This document shows, piece after piece, positions 18,471 to 28,434 of a stretch of 64,000 bases of DNA. The position numbers and the translations under genes are program-made. Origin of the DNA: Gaoshiqia hydrogeniformans (GTDB lineage Bacteria; Bacteroidota; Bacteroidia; Bacteroidales; Prolixibacteraceae); NCBI RefSeq assembly GCF_049347105.1, contig NZ_CP186334.1, forward strand, positions 434,001-498,000. The letters are read 5' to 3'. The notes under the pieces were generated by a model that saw only the letters and a program-made list of their open reading frames with translations, was not told where the DNA came from and did not search any database. Each line of letters begins with the position of its first letter. The stretch's first letter is position 1.

Positions 18471-20525
18471 TCATTCAATCCATGTATTGTTCTTCGGCCC
18501 GATTTGGTGAAAAGGGATGGGACTCAATCCATACCTTGCTAAAAATTCGGACGTGCAACACTGTTCCGCTGTTTTTCCTTCCGAATCCACAGCCCTGTTG
18601 TCAATCAAAATCTGAATTCCCGCTTTATTCCGCAGAAACTGATTTTTGCAATCCACGATCAGGTTATTTTTCACCGTGTTTACATCGGCATTTTCCCTGA
18701 TGAATTTTAGCTCGGGATATTTACTGAGATATTGTGACGACCGGGTATCAACATCCTCATAAATTTTCTTCTGTATTTCAAGCGTATCCAGTTCTTTTAA
18801 CCAACGCTCTTCTCCCCAGCGGTGAAATGTAACAGCGGCATTGCATTTATAAAAAAGGTTATTTTCCACCAAATTATCTTTTCCACCGTGTATTTGAACA
18901 CCGCCAAACTGAACTGACCCGCAACGTTCGAAAATGTTTCCGAAAATGAGTACGCCCGAAATCATATCGTCGAGCCTCACGCCGGCGGCGCCGCTGTGGG
19001 TTCCGCCCGTTATGTCGGCCCAACGATTGTACCTCACCACCACGCCCCGGTACGACGGGTTGTACCACATGTCGAGCGCCCCCTGGTCATCCGATTCATT
19101 TACCACATGGCTGACGTCGTTGTATTCGATGGTAAAATCGTTGCCCTCCAGCCGCATCGCCGACGACGATGAATATCTGAAGCGGTTGTTGGACACCCGC
19201 ATTCCACAGCCATCAAGATGAACTGCAGGTTCATACGTGCGTTTAAACAGCGAAAAGTGTTCAACAAGGGTATTTTCGATGAAGTGGTTGGCTGGTTCCA
19301 GCGTTTGACGGTTTCCACCTTTCATATCGATTCCTCGGAAACCAAGCGTACGGACAAGGCAGCCTGAAACTCCGTGTTGCAAACCACCATCCACCTGAAT
19401 TCCATCGCGGCCAAAACGTTCGAACCGGCAATCTTTCACCAGACAATTTTTCCCTCCTGAAATGAAAACAGCACTGCCACGGCTTTCCTGAAAAGTGAGT
19501 CCTTCAATCGTTACATTCGAACAGTCTTTCAACTCAACCATAAAAGGTGCATTAAAAACCGAAAGTGTAACCATGGCTTTGTTTGGATTCACTCCAATCG
19601 GCGGATACCAGTAAAGTTTTCCTTCGGTACGATTGAGATACCATTCGCCCGGCTGGTCCAATTCACAAAAAAGGTTCAGCCCAAAATAGGACAGGCTGTC
19701 CTTAAATCCATAATGATGGTAGGGTTCAGCAAGATGCAGGATTTTCAAAATCGTATCGATTTTGCTTACTTGCTGAAACTCATCAGCCCAATCCCAAAAC
19801 CAGTAGCCTCCCAGGTAAACTTCCTTTTCGGCGGCCCAGCGGTTTTGCCTTTGATCGGTATATTCAAATAAGCCTTCTTTGGCGCCCCGCTTTCTCATAA
19901 AAGTGGGAGGCAATTCAGTGGGGCCTTTTACCAGACCTGCCTTGGCAAAACCATGATTTGGCCAGCGTGAAAGGGATTGCAATTGCCCGTTGCAAAACAG
20001 CTCCGGCCGGTTTCCCGGTTCAATCGGATTGCCGTAATCCAGAATACCGATACGCTTCAGGTCGGTTACAAAAATGTTGTTTTTTGCTTCAGCAGGCAGC
20101 ATTTCGCACTTCGATTTATCTTTCAAAACCTCCCATTCGCTCAATCGGCGGCTCCCGGTAAAAACCGGTTTCGCGTTTTCAGAAGCTTTGACGATTATTC
20201 TATTGGTCTCGTCTCCAAAATCTTCACATGAAAAAACAACCGCCTGTTCAAGTGGGTACATTCCATGACCAACAGAAATGATCACGGTGCTACCTGAGGT
20301 TTCGTTCAAAATAAACCTGGCAAGCTGCTTCGCCTTTTCAAGGCTTTTTAAAGGCGCATTGACCGTGCCCGGATGATTGTCGTTACCTTTTGGCGAGATA
20401 AAAATTTCGGTTGTATTGGTTTTCTCCGATGCTGAACTTTCGCCGAAAGCTGAGGCAACTCTCAGAAAAACAACCAACAAGATGACGACTCTTCCAAAAA
20501 ATTTTGTAACTGAAAATATACTCAT
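18471..20525 (-). CDS. Secreted right-handed parallel beta-helix protein, putative glycan-active enzyme
   Basis: 684 residues with an N-terminal signal peptide ending near ASAFG (residue about 28). The sequence begins with the pattern EIFISPKGNDNHPGTVNAPLKSLEKA at about 40-65, typical of secreted beta-helix glycan enzymes, and the middle (about 320-600) has repeated strand units (NVTIEGLTFQESRGSAVFISGGKNCLVKDCRFE...). Polysaccharide lyases and glycosidases such as the GH141 group share this layout. I cannot assign an activity or pick catalytic residues. It is the first gene of the unit with GH92 and a phosphoesterase, downstream of a SusC/SusD operon terminator. Confidence 0.78.
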   Translation of the reverse strand: MSIFSVTKFFGRVVILLVVFLRVASAFGESSASEKTNTTEIFISPKGNDNHPGTVNAPLKSLEKAKQLARFILNETSGSTVIISVGHGMYPLEQAVVFSCEDFGDETNRIIVKASENAKPVFTGSRRLSEWEVLKDKSKCEMLPAEAKNNIFVTDLKRIGILDYGNPIEPGNRPELFCNGQLQSLSRWPNHGFAKAGLVKGPTELPPTFMRKRGAKEGLFEYTDQRQNRWAAEKEVYLGGYWFWDWADEFQQVSKIDTILKILHLAEPYHHYGFKDSLSYFGLNLFCELDQPGEWYLNRTEGKLYWYPPIGVNPNKAMVTLSVFNAPFMVELKDCSNVTIEGLTFQESRGSAVFISGGKNCLVKDCRFERFGRDGIQVDGGLQHGVSGCLVRTLGFRGIDMKGGNRQTLEPANHFIENTLVEHFSLFKRTYEPAVHLDGCGMRVSNNRFRYSSSSAMRLEGNDFTIEYNDVSHVVNESDDQGALDMWYNPSYRGVVVRYNRWADITGGTHSGAAGVRLDDMISGVLIFGNIFERCGSVQFGGVQIHGGKDNLVENNLFYKCNAAVTFHRWGEERWLKELDTLEIQKKIYEDVDTRSSQYLSKYPELKFIRENADVNTVKNNLIVDCKNQFLRNKAGIQILIDNRAVDSEGKTAEQCCTSEFLARYGLSPIPFHQIGPKNNTWIE

Positions 20526-20706
20526 TGTCTTATAAAATTGTCAGTTTCAACCCCAATCCATTGCTTCCCGAAATTCCCCTCATTCGAACATCAGCAAGTT
20601 AGTTCTTTTGACAATCTAAGAAAAATTGTTTCCAAGATAGTTCAGGAAAGGAACATAAAAAACCTACAACAATTACCGCCCGGGACGAGTTGTTGGATGA
20701 GACATT

Positions 20707-20752
20707 AAAAAGAACGAGGCTGCCATCTTCATTGGAGCCTCGTTCTTTTTTT
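20707..20752. terminator. Strong bidirectional terminator after the second SusC/SusD operon
   Basis: AAAAAGAACGAGGCT (20707-20721) pairs with AGCCTCGTTCTTTTT (20736-20750), a 15-bp stem with T runs on both strands. It follows the SusD stop at 20767. The remainder of the 20526-20766 gap has no visible gene. Confidence 0.85.
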
Positions 20753-20766
20753 TTACGAAGGCAACA

Positions 20767-22356
20767 TTATTTATTATATGCCTGATTTTGTTGCTGTTCA
20801 ACTATTGGAACCTGCCAATAGTAGTCGGAATACGGAGGCTGGATCGGAGAAAACTTACCTGGATCCCGGTCGCTAATGCCAATGGGTAAGCGCAGGCCGA
20901 TTAAATAATAGGTACGATCGCCATTTTCACCGGCCAATTCTTTAATACGCTCGTTATGGATATCGTTTGCAGTAAGAACATTGGCATCGATATCCGCCAG
21001 TCCTGCGCGCCGCCGAACGACATTCACATCTGCCGCTGCCCCGATCTTATCACTTGCATTGAACCGGAGAATTGCACGGGTAAGATACACTTCGGCAAGG
21101 CGGATACACGGACGGTTGGCGTAACGGTTGGCCGATGTTCCGTTGGCAGCACGGAAATATTTGTCCAGCCACACATGCGGTTCTTCTATCTGAACAGACG
21201 CGTTCGGGTCGCCGTTGGGTTGGCCATAGGGTTCGTATCGGCGCCACGTTTGACGGTACCTTTTATCTTCACGGGCCCCTTCTGTTTCCGTATAATCCCC
21301 ATTCTTGCCGTCAACCATCCATCCGATTTGTTTTAGCGTGGAATAGCTCATGGTAAAGGTGGAATAATTCCCGGTTCGAACTCCGTTATAAATGTTTTTT
21401 CCAAAAATACCGGGAATGCGGTCAAACTCACTTGTTGAAGTGTTAAAGGCTATTTCCCAGATGATTTCCCTGCAAATCTCGGTTCCGGTGCGGTTAAAAG
21501 CAGCAATGGGATCTTGTAACAAATCGTATAAACCGCCATTTTTTGCTCCGTTTTCAATGATATAATCACATTCTGCCTTTGCTTTTTCATGTTCGCCCAT
21601 CATAAAATAGGTTCTGCACAACATGGCTGAAGCAGCAAATTTGTTAGCACGGCTGCGGCCTTCCCCTTCCACGTAATCTTCAGAAAGTAGCTTTTTGGCA
21701 TCTTCCAGGTCTTCCCGGATGCTTTTCCAAACTTCGGCTACCGAGCCAAGGGGGGCATTTTTCAATTCAGCGGCATTACTGACATACGACCGGCGTAATA
21801 CAAAATACCGTCCTTCGTTACTGCCCTGCGGATCGAAAGGCGGCGCATACAACCGGGCCAGATACCAATAAGCCACAGCGCGCATAAAAAGCAATTCTCC
21901 TTTGAAACGTTTCACCTTTTCCCGGTCTGCAGGCACCATTCCTTCAAACGGGTCCACACCTTTTGCTTCAGCGTCGTTTATTAACTGCAGCGGCGCGTTG
22001 GTTGCTGTAACCATCGTATATAAAGCCCGGAAAACATTATAGACTTCTTTATCAGGCAATATACTGTTATACTGCCGGTTATAATACTGCACCGCATAGT
22101 TGTTCCCCTGCTGGGCTTTGGTAAGAAGCTGAGGAATGTCGGATTGTGCGAACTGCACTAAAGACAATGTGCCCAGCGGGTTAAACCAAGGCTCCATCTC
22201 GGTCATGTAACGGTAAGGTTCACGTACGGCCAATTCCAGTTCCGAAGCACTTAACCACGGAAACATGCTGGGCCGGTCCAACTCAAAATAGTCCTTGCAG
22301 CTCCATCCTGTAAATACTAAAATGAGGACTAAATAATATTTAACTATATTTTTCAT
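20767..22356 (-). CDS. SusD/RagB-family glycan-binding lipoprotein
   Basis: 529 residues, lipobox GWSC at residues 17-20. The SusD scaffold is visible: FKGELLFMRAVAYWYLARLYAPPFDPQ near 150-175, RANKFAASAMLCRTYFMMGEHEKAKAECDYIIENG near 245-280, and a C-terminal VNVVRRRAGLADIDAN...IHNERIKELAGENGDRTYYLIGLRLP. It lies 22 nt after SusC and ends at a strong terminator, so it closes this operon. It is longer than the SusD at 8295 and clearly divergent from it, suggesting a different glycan ligand. Confidence 0.93.
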   Translation of the reverse strand: MKNIVKYYLVLILVFTGWSCKDYFELDRPSMFPWLSASELELAVREPYRYMTEMEPWFNPLGTLSLVQFAQSDIPQLLTKAQQGNNYAVQYYNRQYNSILPDKEVYNVFRALYTMVTATNAPLQLINDAEAKGVDPFEGMVPADREKVKRFKGELLFMRAVAYWYLARLYAPPFDPQGSNEGRYFVLRRSYVSNAAELKNAPLGSVAEVWKSIREDLEDAKKLLSEDYVEGEGRSRANKFAASAMLCRTYFMMGEHEKAKAECDYIIENGAKNGGLYDLLQDPIAAFNRTGTEICREIIWEIAFNTSTSEFDRIPGIFGKNIYNGVRTGNYSTFTMSYSTLKQIGWMVDGKNGDYTETEGAREDKRYRQTWRRYEPYGQPNGDPNASVQIEEPHVWLDKYFRAANGTSANRYANRPCIRLAEVYLTRAILRFNASDKIGAAADVNVVRRRAGLADIDANVLTANDIHNERIKELAGENGDRTYYLIGLRLPIGISDRDPGKFSPIQPPYSDYYWQVPIVEQQQNQAYNK

Positions 22357-22378
22357 CGTACTTCCAATTTATGATCGT

Positions 22379-25300
22379 TTAGAATTTAGCATTGACACCA
22401 ATAGAATAGATTTTTGCCTGCGGCAAATCTTTAAATACGACCACGCTGCTGGAAGAATTTCTGCCAATTTCCACCTCGGGGTCGTATCCTGTAAATTTGG
22501 TAGAAGTAAATAAGTTGGTTCCGTTCAGGTAGATACGGACATGTTTCATACGGATAGCCCTGGTGAGGTTCTCCGGAAGCTTGTAACCGATTTGCAGGCT
22601 TTTCAACCGAAGATAATCCCCTTTTTCAAGATACATGCTATTGGGTGTTTGGTTTTCGCTTGCATACTTGACAGCAACGTCTGTCGGATTGCCATTGTCG
22701 TCGTAAAAATAGCTGACTGCGTAAGTGGTTTGAGGCCATTTAGCATCGTCGCCCGGGTTCTGCCATGTGTCTGTGAGCAAATCTTTCGACAGGGTAAGTA
22801 AGCCTGTATTCGGGGTCATAATACTCTGTCGCAGCCGGTTATAGATATAATGGCCGCCTGCAAATGACCAAAGCATGTTTATGTCGAACATTTTATAAGA
22901 AAACACCGTGTTTAGCCCGCCGTAGAATTTTGGGATGGAAGTTTTACCGTCCAGTATCATTCGGTTTTTGTTAATGTTATTTTCCGTTCCCGGAATAATA
23001 TTTCCGGTGTGTTTGGTCGACCCGTCTTCCTGTACGGCTACTTCATAAATCATCGGAATACCTTTTTCCCTGTCCACTCCGGCAAATTCGGCCATATACC
23101 AGTTCCCAATCGGCAAGCCTGTTCTGGTGATGGTTCGGTAGTTGCTGTCAGCATCCGCTTCGGGCTCAATGCCTGCCCCGTTTTTGTCAGACTCGGGGTC
23201 CAATGCAAGTACTTTATTTTTGTTGGTAGAAAGGTTACCGCCCACGCTCCACATGAAATTTTTATTGTTGATTATTACGGCATCCATGTTAAATTCGATC
23301 CCGTAGTTTTCCATTTTGCCAACATTTTGCCAGATGTAGTTACCTCCCCTGATCCCGGCCGATTCGGGCAATGGCACTTTCATCAACATGTCGGTTATTT
23401 CCTGCCTGTAATAACCTACTGAGCCGTTTATCCTGTTTTCCAACAAACCGAAATCAAATCCGGCATCTACCGAAGTGGTCGTTTCCCAACGAATGTGCTT
23501 ATTTCCCAAGGTGCCTAATGTACTGCTGTTGAATCCCATGTGCGAGCCCGAACCAGAAGTGATTGACCACACATCGTTGGTAATTCCGGTTGGCACGTTC
23601 GTGTTTCCGGTTTGTCCGAAACTACCTCTCAATTTAAGCAGATTAATCGCTTCGATATTGAAGAAGTTTTCTTCAGAAATAATCCACCCCAAAGAGCCCG
23701 ATACAAATGTCGTCCACCGGTTTTCTCCAATAAATTTGGAAATACCATCCCTCCTCATACTGAACCCGGCGTAATATTTATTTTTAAAATTGTAATTAGC
23801 CCGGCTGAAGATCCCCATCAAATAGGATTCACCACCTAACTTGCTGCTTCCCGACAAGGTAGTTGGAGTGCCAATTTCATGAAAAATACCTACCAACCCG
23901 TCGCCCCTCAATAAAGTGGTATGAACATTCGACCGGGTACCTTCCACGCCGGCAACAAGATTCAGTGAGTGTATATCCCTGATACTAAAATTATAACTGA
24001 GATAACTGTTATAATTTAATATCGCCGTTTGAATCTTGCTTTCCTGTGCTACCGCTCCCAGTTCCCTTACATTTTTACTGATCCACGAAAGCCCTTTGCT
24101 GTTTACGTAGTTCATCCCCAACTCACCCTTCAGAAACAATCCTTTCACGGGCAATTTCAACGAGGCGTTCAGCCCGGTGATCACGTTGATCGATTTCAGG
24201 TTACTTTCGGAGTTACGGGAATCAATACCTGCAAGTGCGTTGGTGTATGACTGCGAATTCCAATACCCGTTAATTCCTTCAGGATCATAGACTTTCATCC
24301 AAGGCAGGGAATTCGAGTTTACCTGCGCCCAACCCCCTGCTCCTTGTTTACCGTCACTTGATTTTACGCGGTCATTGTCGGTGTAAGAGATAATGGCTTT
24401 ATACCCCAGGTCGAGTATATCCAGTGCTTTATAGTTCAGGTTGACATTGGATGACAAGGTTTGCAGGTCGCTGAATTTAAAGATGCTGTTATCTTTCCGA
24501 TAATTCAGCGACAAATAGGAAGTCACCTTTCCCGAACCATTGCTGGCGGCAATCCGTGCATCAAAAAAACTACCTAAACGGCTAATGACATCAGCCCAAT
24601 CGGTACTGGTATTGAGCGCCTCGTCGCGCGTCATTGAAGTTGCGACATTATCCAACTGTCCGAGACTTTGTATCGGTTCGTACAAGCCATTCATGCGACT
24701 GTTTTTTCTCACTAAATCCATGATTGCCACATACTCAGGACCCGATGCCAGTCCAATATCGGATTTGGTCCAGTTACTTACGCCGCTACTGATATCAACA
24801 TCGAAAGTATTTATTCCATCCTTTCCTTGTTTGGTAGTTACCACGATGACACCGTTGGAACCTCTCGATCCGTAGATTGAGGTGGCGGCAGCATCTTTCA
24901 GTACCTGAATGGATTCAATGTCGGAAGGGTTGATCATCGAAAGAATGTTTTGGCCGGTCTCCCCATTGTAACTTTGGTCGAGTGTTCCGCTGGTAACCGG
25001 TATTCCATCAACAATCCACAGCGGGTCGGTGCCCGAGGATATTGAATTGATACCCCGTACTTTCACCTGAACCGGCGCACCAGGCACACCAGACGAAGTA
25101 ACGGTAACCCCGGAAGTAATTCCCTGTAAAGCTGCATCCATCGACACTGGTTGGATCTTTTGGATATCTTCCGAATTTAAGGTTGCGATTGATCCCAGAA
25201 AGTCTCTTTTTTTCATTGTTCCATAACCAATCGCAACAACCTCCTCGATACCAACCGTTTCTTCGGACATAATCACATTAACAATCGTTTTTCCTGCAAC

Positions 25301-25885
25301 CGCCATTTCCTGCGTCCGCATTCCCACAAATGAAAAAACCAAGGTTGCGTCTCCCGGAACGTTCGGCAGTGAATAATTTCCGTCACCATCTGTTATCGTT
25401 CCTTGCGTAGTACCTTTTATCATTACCGTTACGCCAGGAAGCGAGACTCCGGCGGAGTCGGTTATTTTGCCGGAGATTGCCTTTAATTGCAGTGCATTAT
25501 TCCCGAATCTTTCATTTTCAGAAAGGATGATCATCCTCCCTTTTATCGAATACTGAATACCGGTTTCTTTAAAAATATCGTCCAGGATTGCACTAACCGA
25601 TTCATTTTCGAAAAGAACAGAAACTTTCCGGTTCAAATCAAGGTATTCGGAGCTAAATGCAAAACGAAATTCGCTTTGGTCTTCAATGGCTCCCAAAACT
25701 TCCTTTAAACTTACGTTTTTGTAGTCCAGGCTCAGCTTCGAGTTTTGGCTGTACACGCTGGCCCCCGCAGAAAACAAACCCATTAAAATGAAAAGCACAG
25801 ACAGTTTCATAATGATTAAAATTTTTCGCATCTGCCGCCAGATGCCGGGGACATACCATCCCCTTGTTTTACAATCTTTTTTCAT
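22379..25885 (-). CDS. SusC/RagA TonB-dependent outer-membrane transporter with STN domain
   Basis: 1168 residues with the same order as the SusC at 9744: signal region to about residue 46, STN domain (about 50-120, LSLDYKNVSLKEVLGAIEDQSEFRF), carboxypeptidase regulatory-like domain (about 135-205, ISGKITDSAGVSLPGVTVMIKGT), plug starting VAIGYGTMKKRDFLGSIATL (about 222), and a barrel ending in IYSIGVNAKF. FecR and ECF sigma genes lie just upstream. It is the transport partner of the SusD encoded next. Confidence 0.96.
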   Translation of the reverse strand: MKKDCKTRGWYVPGIWRQMRKILIIMKLSVLFILMGLFSAGASVYSQNSKLSLDYKNVSLKEVLGAIEDQSEFRFAFSSEYLDLNRKVSVLFENESVSAILDDIFKETGIQYSIKGRMIILSENERFGNNALQLKAISGKITDSAGVSLPGVTVMIKGTTQGTITDGDGNYSLPNVPGDATLVFSFVGMRTQEMAVAGKTIVNVIMSEETVGIEEVVAIGYGTMKKRDFLGSIATLNSEDIQKIQPVSMDAALQGITSGVTVTSSGVPGAPVQVKVRGINSISSGTDPLWIVDGIPVTSGTLDQSYNGETGQNILSMINPSDIESIQVLKDAAATSIYGSRGSNGVIVVTTKQGKDGINTFDVDISSGVSNWTKSDIGLASGPEYVAIMDLVRKNSRMNGLYEPIQSLGQLDNVATSMTRDEALNTSTDWADVISRLGSFFDARIAASNGSGKVTSYLSLNYRKDNSIFKFSDLQTLSSNVNLNYKALDILDLGYKAIISYTDNDRVKSSDGKQGAGGWAQVNSNSLPWMKVYDPEGINGYWNSQSYTNALAGIDSRNSESNLKSINVITGLNASLKLPVKGLFLKGELGMNYVNSKGLSWISKNVRELGAVAQESKIQTAILNYNSYLSYNFSIRDIHSLNLVAGVEGTRSNVHTTLLRGDGLVGIFHEIGTPTTLSGSSKLGGESYLMGIFSRANYNFKNKYYAGFSMRRDGISKFIGENRWTTFVSGSLGWIISEENFFNIEAINLLKLRGSFGQTGNTNVPTGITNDVWSITSGSGSHMGFNSSTLGTLGNKHIRWETTTSVDAGFDFGLLENRINGSVGYYRQEITDMLMKVPLPESAGIRGGNYIWQNVGKMENYGIEFNMDAVIINNKNFMWSVGGNLSTNKNKVLALDPESDKNGAGIEPEADADSNYRTITRTGLPIGNWYMAEFAGVDREKGIPMIYEVAVQEDGSTKHTGNIIPGTENNINKNRMILDGKTSIPKFYGGLNTVFSYKMFDINMLWSFAGGHYIYNRLRQSIMTPNTGLLTLSKDLLTDTWQNPGDDAKWPQTTYAVSYFYDDNGNPTDVAVKYASENQTPNSMYLEKGDYLRLKSLQIGYKLPENLTRAIRMKHVRIYLNGTNLFTSTKFTGYDPEVEIGRNSSSSVVVFKDLPQAKIYSIGVNAKF

Positions 25886-25942
25886 AAATTTGTGTTTGTA
25901 GATTAAAAAATTCTCTTCATTTGCCGTGAAGAGTTTTATTTG

Positions 25943-25970
25943 ACAGGAAAGTGTTGTCGCACTTTCCTGT
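25943..25970. terminator. Hairpin between fecR and susC (second locus)
   Basis: ACAGGAAAGTG (25943-25953) and CACTTTCCTGT (25960-25970) form an 11-bp stem ending next to the FecR stop at 25973. The T run is on the plus strand only, so on the minus-strand transcript it is more likely an attenuating or processing hairpin than a full terminator. Confidence 0.5.
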
Positions 25971-25972
25971 TT

Positions 25973-26944
25973 TTATTTCTTCCTCAAATAAATTACTTCT
26001 CCTTCCTGATAAGCTTTCGCCTGTGCAATTGCCAGCAACATCTCCAACACATCACCAAAATCTTCATTTTTGATTGAAAAAGTCACTTTATAATCTTCCA
26101 GCCCTTCTTCCAAAACAATTTGTTGGTTATACCTTTTCTGCAACTTTGCCACGGCATCTTTCAACGGCTGATCATAAATATGGATGATTCCGTCGCGCCA
26201 CGACGTATATTTTTCGGCCACAACTTGACTGATTTTGAAATTATTATCTTTCTTGTCGTACACCATCATTTCATTTGGACGCAAGCTTGCAAATACATTC
26301 TTACTGTCTTTACCGGTTAACTCAACCGAACCTTCCACCAAAATAACTCTGATTTCCCGCTCGTCAGGATAAGTTGCTGCAGTAAACCGGGTTCCCAGAA
26401 CTTTTACGTTAATTTCGCCGCACGAAACCACCAAGGGAAGGTTGCGGTTTTTGGTCACATCAAAATAAGCCTGTCCTGTCAATTGAATATCCCGGTTATT
26501 TATGCCGAACTGGTTGTTATAGGTGATGCTCGAACCGGAATTCAACCACACGACCGACTGGTCTGGAAGCAGTGCTTTCGATATTTGTCCGTTTTCGGCT
26601 ACAATCGTGTTGTAAGTATGCAGCTGATGAACCGGTTTTCCATAAAAATAAAGGCCTCCAAGCGTTATAGCCAACAAGACAATGGCGGCATATTTATAAA
26701 AGTGCCGGACAAATTTGAGCCTGTCAATTTCCAGCGCACGCTCATTCAATAGTTTCAGTTTGAATTTATCGAGTTCCTGCAAGGTATGCGGAGGGATGTC
26801 CTGCGCATCCGGGTTTGCTTTCCACTCACCTTTTATCCGTTTATATTCTGATTGGTTCTCGTGGTTGTCGAGCCATGAAATTAAGCCAAGCATTTCATCG
26901 CGCGATGCCTTGCCCTCTAAATAATTTTTGATTGGTATTTTCAT
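25973..26944 (-). CDS. FecR-family anti-sigma factor
   Basis: The frame is open further upstream, but the 36 extra residues are unlike the family; I take MKIPIKNYLEGKASRDEM at 26944 as the start, giving 323 residues. Layout: N-terminal anti-sigma region (about 1-80), transmembrane helix (about 85-103, YAAIVLLAITLGGLYFYG), FecR domain (about 115-215, with ALLPDQSVVWLNSGSSITY, GQAYFDVTKN and VKVLGTRFTAATY), and a C-terminal DUF4974-type domain (about 250-323). It pairs with the ECF factor upstream and the STN-bearing SusC downstream. Confidence 0.92.
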   Translation of the reverse strand: MKIPIKNYLEGKASRDEMLGLISWLDNHENQSEYKRIKGEWKANPDAQDIPPHTLQELDKFKLKLLNERALEIDRLKFVRHFYKYAAIVLLAITLGGLYFYGKPVHQLHTYNTIVAENGQISKALLPDQSVVWLNSGSSITYNNQFGINNRDIQLTGQAYFDVTKNRNLPLVVSCGEINVKVLGTRFTAATYPDEREIRVILVEGSVELTGKDSKNVFASLRPNEMMVYDKKDNNFKISQVVAEKYTSWRDGIIHIYDQPLKDAVAKLQKRYNQQIVLEEGLEDYKVTFSIKNEDFGDVLEMLLAIAQAKAYQEGEVIYLRKK

Positions 26945-27079
26945 CTTTTTCGGTTCTCGACATGGAGTACAACCAATTTTGAAAAACCCTACCGGAATTG
27001 GGAAAAAAATTTCAAACCTCGAATTTGGAACCAAATAAAAATTTACCTGCAATATTGATCAGACTGGCAATGTAAGCGT

Positions 27080-27673
27080 CTATTGAAGCAGTAAATAAAG
27101 AAGAACAGCAAGTGAGGCGAATCGTTTTTCGAGTTTCGATTTTAATTCAAGTTTGGCCTCATGCAGGTGTTTCTCAACGGTTTTTACAGAAATGCCCAGT
27201 TCGTCGGCAATTTCTTTTTGTTTGAACCCCTGAATTTTATTTTTGATAAAAATCTCCTTTTTCCTTCCCGGCAATGCGTCGATAGCCTCCTGAAGCGCTT
27301 TGATCAACTGCTCTTCAAGCGCCGGTTCTTTTCGCTCGGTAAAATCGATTTGATACAAATATTGCAATTCGTTGACCGCCACATCTTCGTGAAATGAATC
27401 AAAATAATGACGCGAATGTTCTTTCAGATAATTCAGGCATCTGTTTCGGAGAGAAACAAAAAGCAAACTTTCCACCGATTTACGCGGATCAATCCTTTCC
27501 CTGTTTCTCCACAAGGAAAAAAAACATTCCTGAACGATATCTTCCGCATCCGTTCTATTTTTTATAAACAAACGGCAATAACCCATCAGCCGGGGATGAG
27601 TTTGTTTAAACAACACGGTAAATGATTCCGCATCGCCTTTTCTGAGTTTATCGTTCAAGAATCCGTCCATCAA
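27080..27673 (-). CDS. ECF RNA polymerase sigma-70 factor (FecI-like)
   Basis: 197 residues with sigma region 2 (about 20-90, FTVLFKQTHPRLMGYCRLFIKNRTDAEDIVQECFFSLWRNRE) and region 4 (about 130-185, IDALPGRKKEIFIKNKIQGFKQKEIADELGISVKTVEKHLHEAKLELK). Two Met codons head the frame (27673 and 27670). It sits 135 nt upstream of its FecR partner. It presumably drives the SusC/SusD operon at 20767-25885 when released. Confidence 0.92.
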   Translation of the reverse strand: MMDGFLNDKLRKGDAESFTVLFKQTHPRLMGYCRLFIKNRTDAEDIVQECFFSLWRNRERIDPRKSVESLLFVSLRNRCLNYLKEHSRHYFDSFHEDVAVNELQYLYQIDFTERKEPALEEQLIKALQEAIDALPGRKKEIFIKNKIQGFKQKEIADELGISVKTVEKHLHEAKLELKSKLEKRFASLAVLLYLLLQ

Positions 27674-28066
27674 TTTGAATCAGTGTCTGCAAAGAACTTA
27701 AATAAAACGATAATCTCAAATTAAAAATTAATCACATTTGATCAATTTACCGCCGGACGCACATCCGGTCTTTTGGCTTGTTTGTCATCCAGTTTGCACT
27801 GGAGAGAAACAGGTAGATTTCCCAAATGCATGCAAGTCGAATTAACCTGACAGCCAAGTTAGTCCTGTGATTTGCAAACACTTTATTCTTTGCAGTTGTT
27901 ATTTTAATTGCCAGATAAACACCACAAAAAATAACGTAAAAAAAATCAATTAACCGATCGCTTGCAGATCGTCGGCGTGGAATAAATCTGCACGAAGGAT
28001 TTTTTCAGTCGTCCGAAACAATGCTAACTTTTTTTTCCATCGTAACAGAAAAAATTTTAAGAGAAT
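27674..28066. other. Intergenic region, divergent promoters expected
   Basis: About 390 bp between the sigma gene (minus) and the MmcQ/YjbR gene (plus). I see no credible reading frame, RNA gene or strong hairpin. Upstream signals for both genes must lie here, but no perfect TAnnTTTG with a spaced TTTG was found. Confidence 0.5.
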
Positions 28067-28417
28067 ATGGTAACGATTGATACATTCAGAAAAATTGCAC
28101 TGTCGTTTCCGGAGGTTATAGAAGAACCGCATTTTGATAAAACATCTTTCAGGGTGAAAAAGAAAATCTTTGCAACCTATGACCAAAAAAATAAACGGGT
28201 CTGTATTAAGTTGTCAGAAGTTGATCAAAGTGTTTTTTGTTCTGCTGCCAAAACTGTCATCTTTCCGGTAGATAATAAATGGGGCAAACAAGGCTGGACA
28301 CTTGTTGAAATGAGCAAAGTCCGTAAAGACCTGTTTATTGACGCATTAACAACCTCGTATTGCGAAGTCGCACCTAAAAGGCTTTCTGACCAAATCAGAC
28401 CAAATGGCACCGGATAA
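28067..28417 (+). CDS. MmcQ/YjbR-family protein
   Basis: 116 residues covering the whole MmcQ/YjbR domain: the N-terminal IALSFPEVIEEPHFDKTSFRVKKKIFATYD, the central KRVCIKLSEVDQ and the C-terminal WGKQGWTLVEMSKVRKDLFIDALTTSYCEVAPKRL. This small fold resembles a double-wing DNA-binding domain and is often called a DNA-binding protein, but its physiological role is not established. It stands alone between intergenic regions and is not clearly part of an operon. Confidence 0.88.
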   Translation: MVTIDTFRKIALSFPEVIEEPHFDKTSFRVKKKIFATYDQKNKRVCIKLSEVDQSVFCSAAKTVIFPVDNKWGKQGWTLVEMSKVRKDLFIDALTTSYCEVAPKRLSDQIRPNGTG

Positions 28418-28434
28418 AGAAAAAACAACTCACG

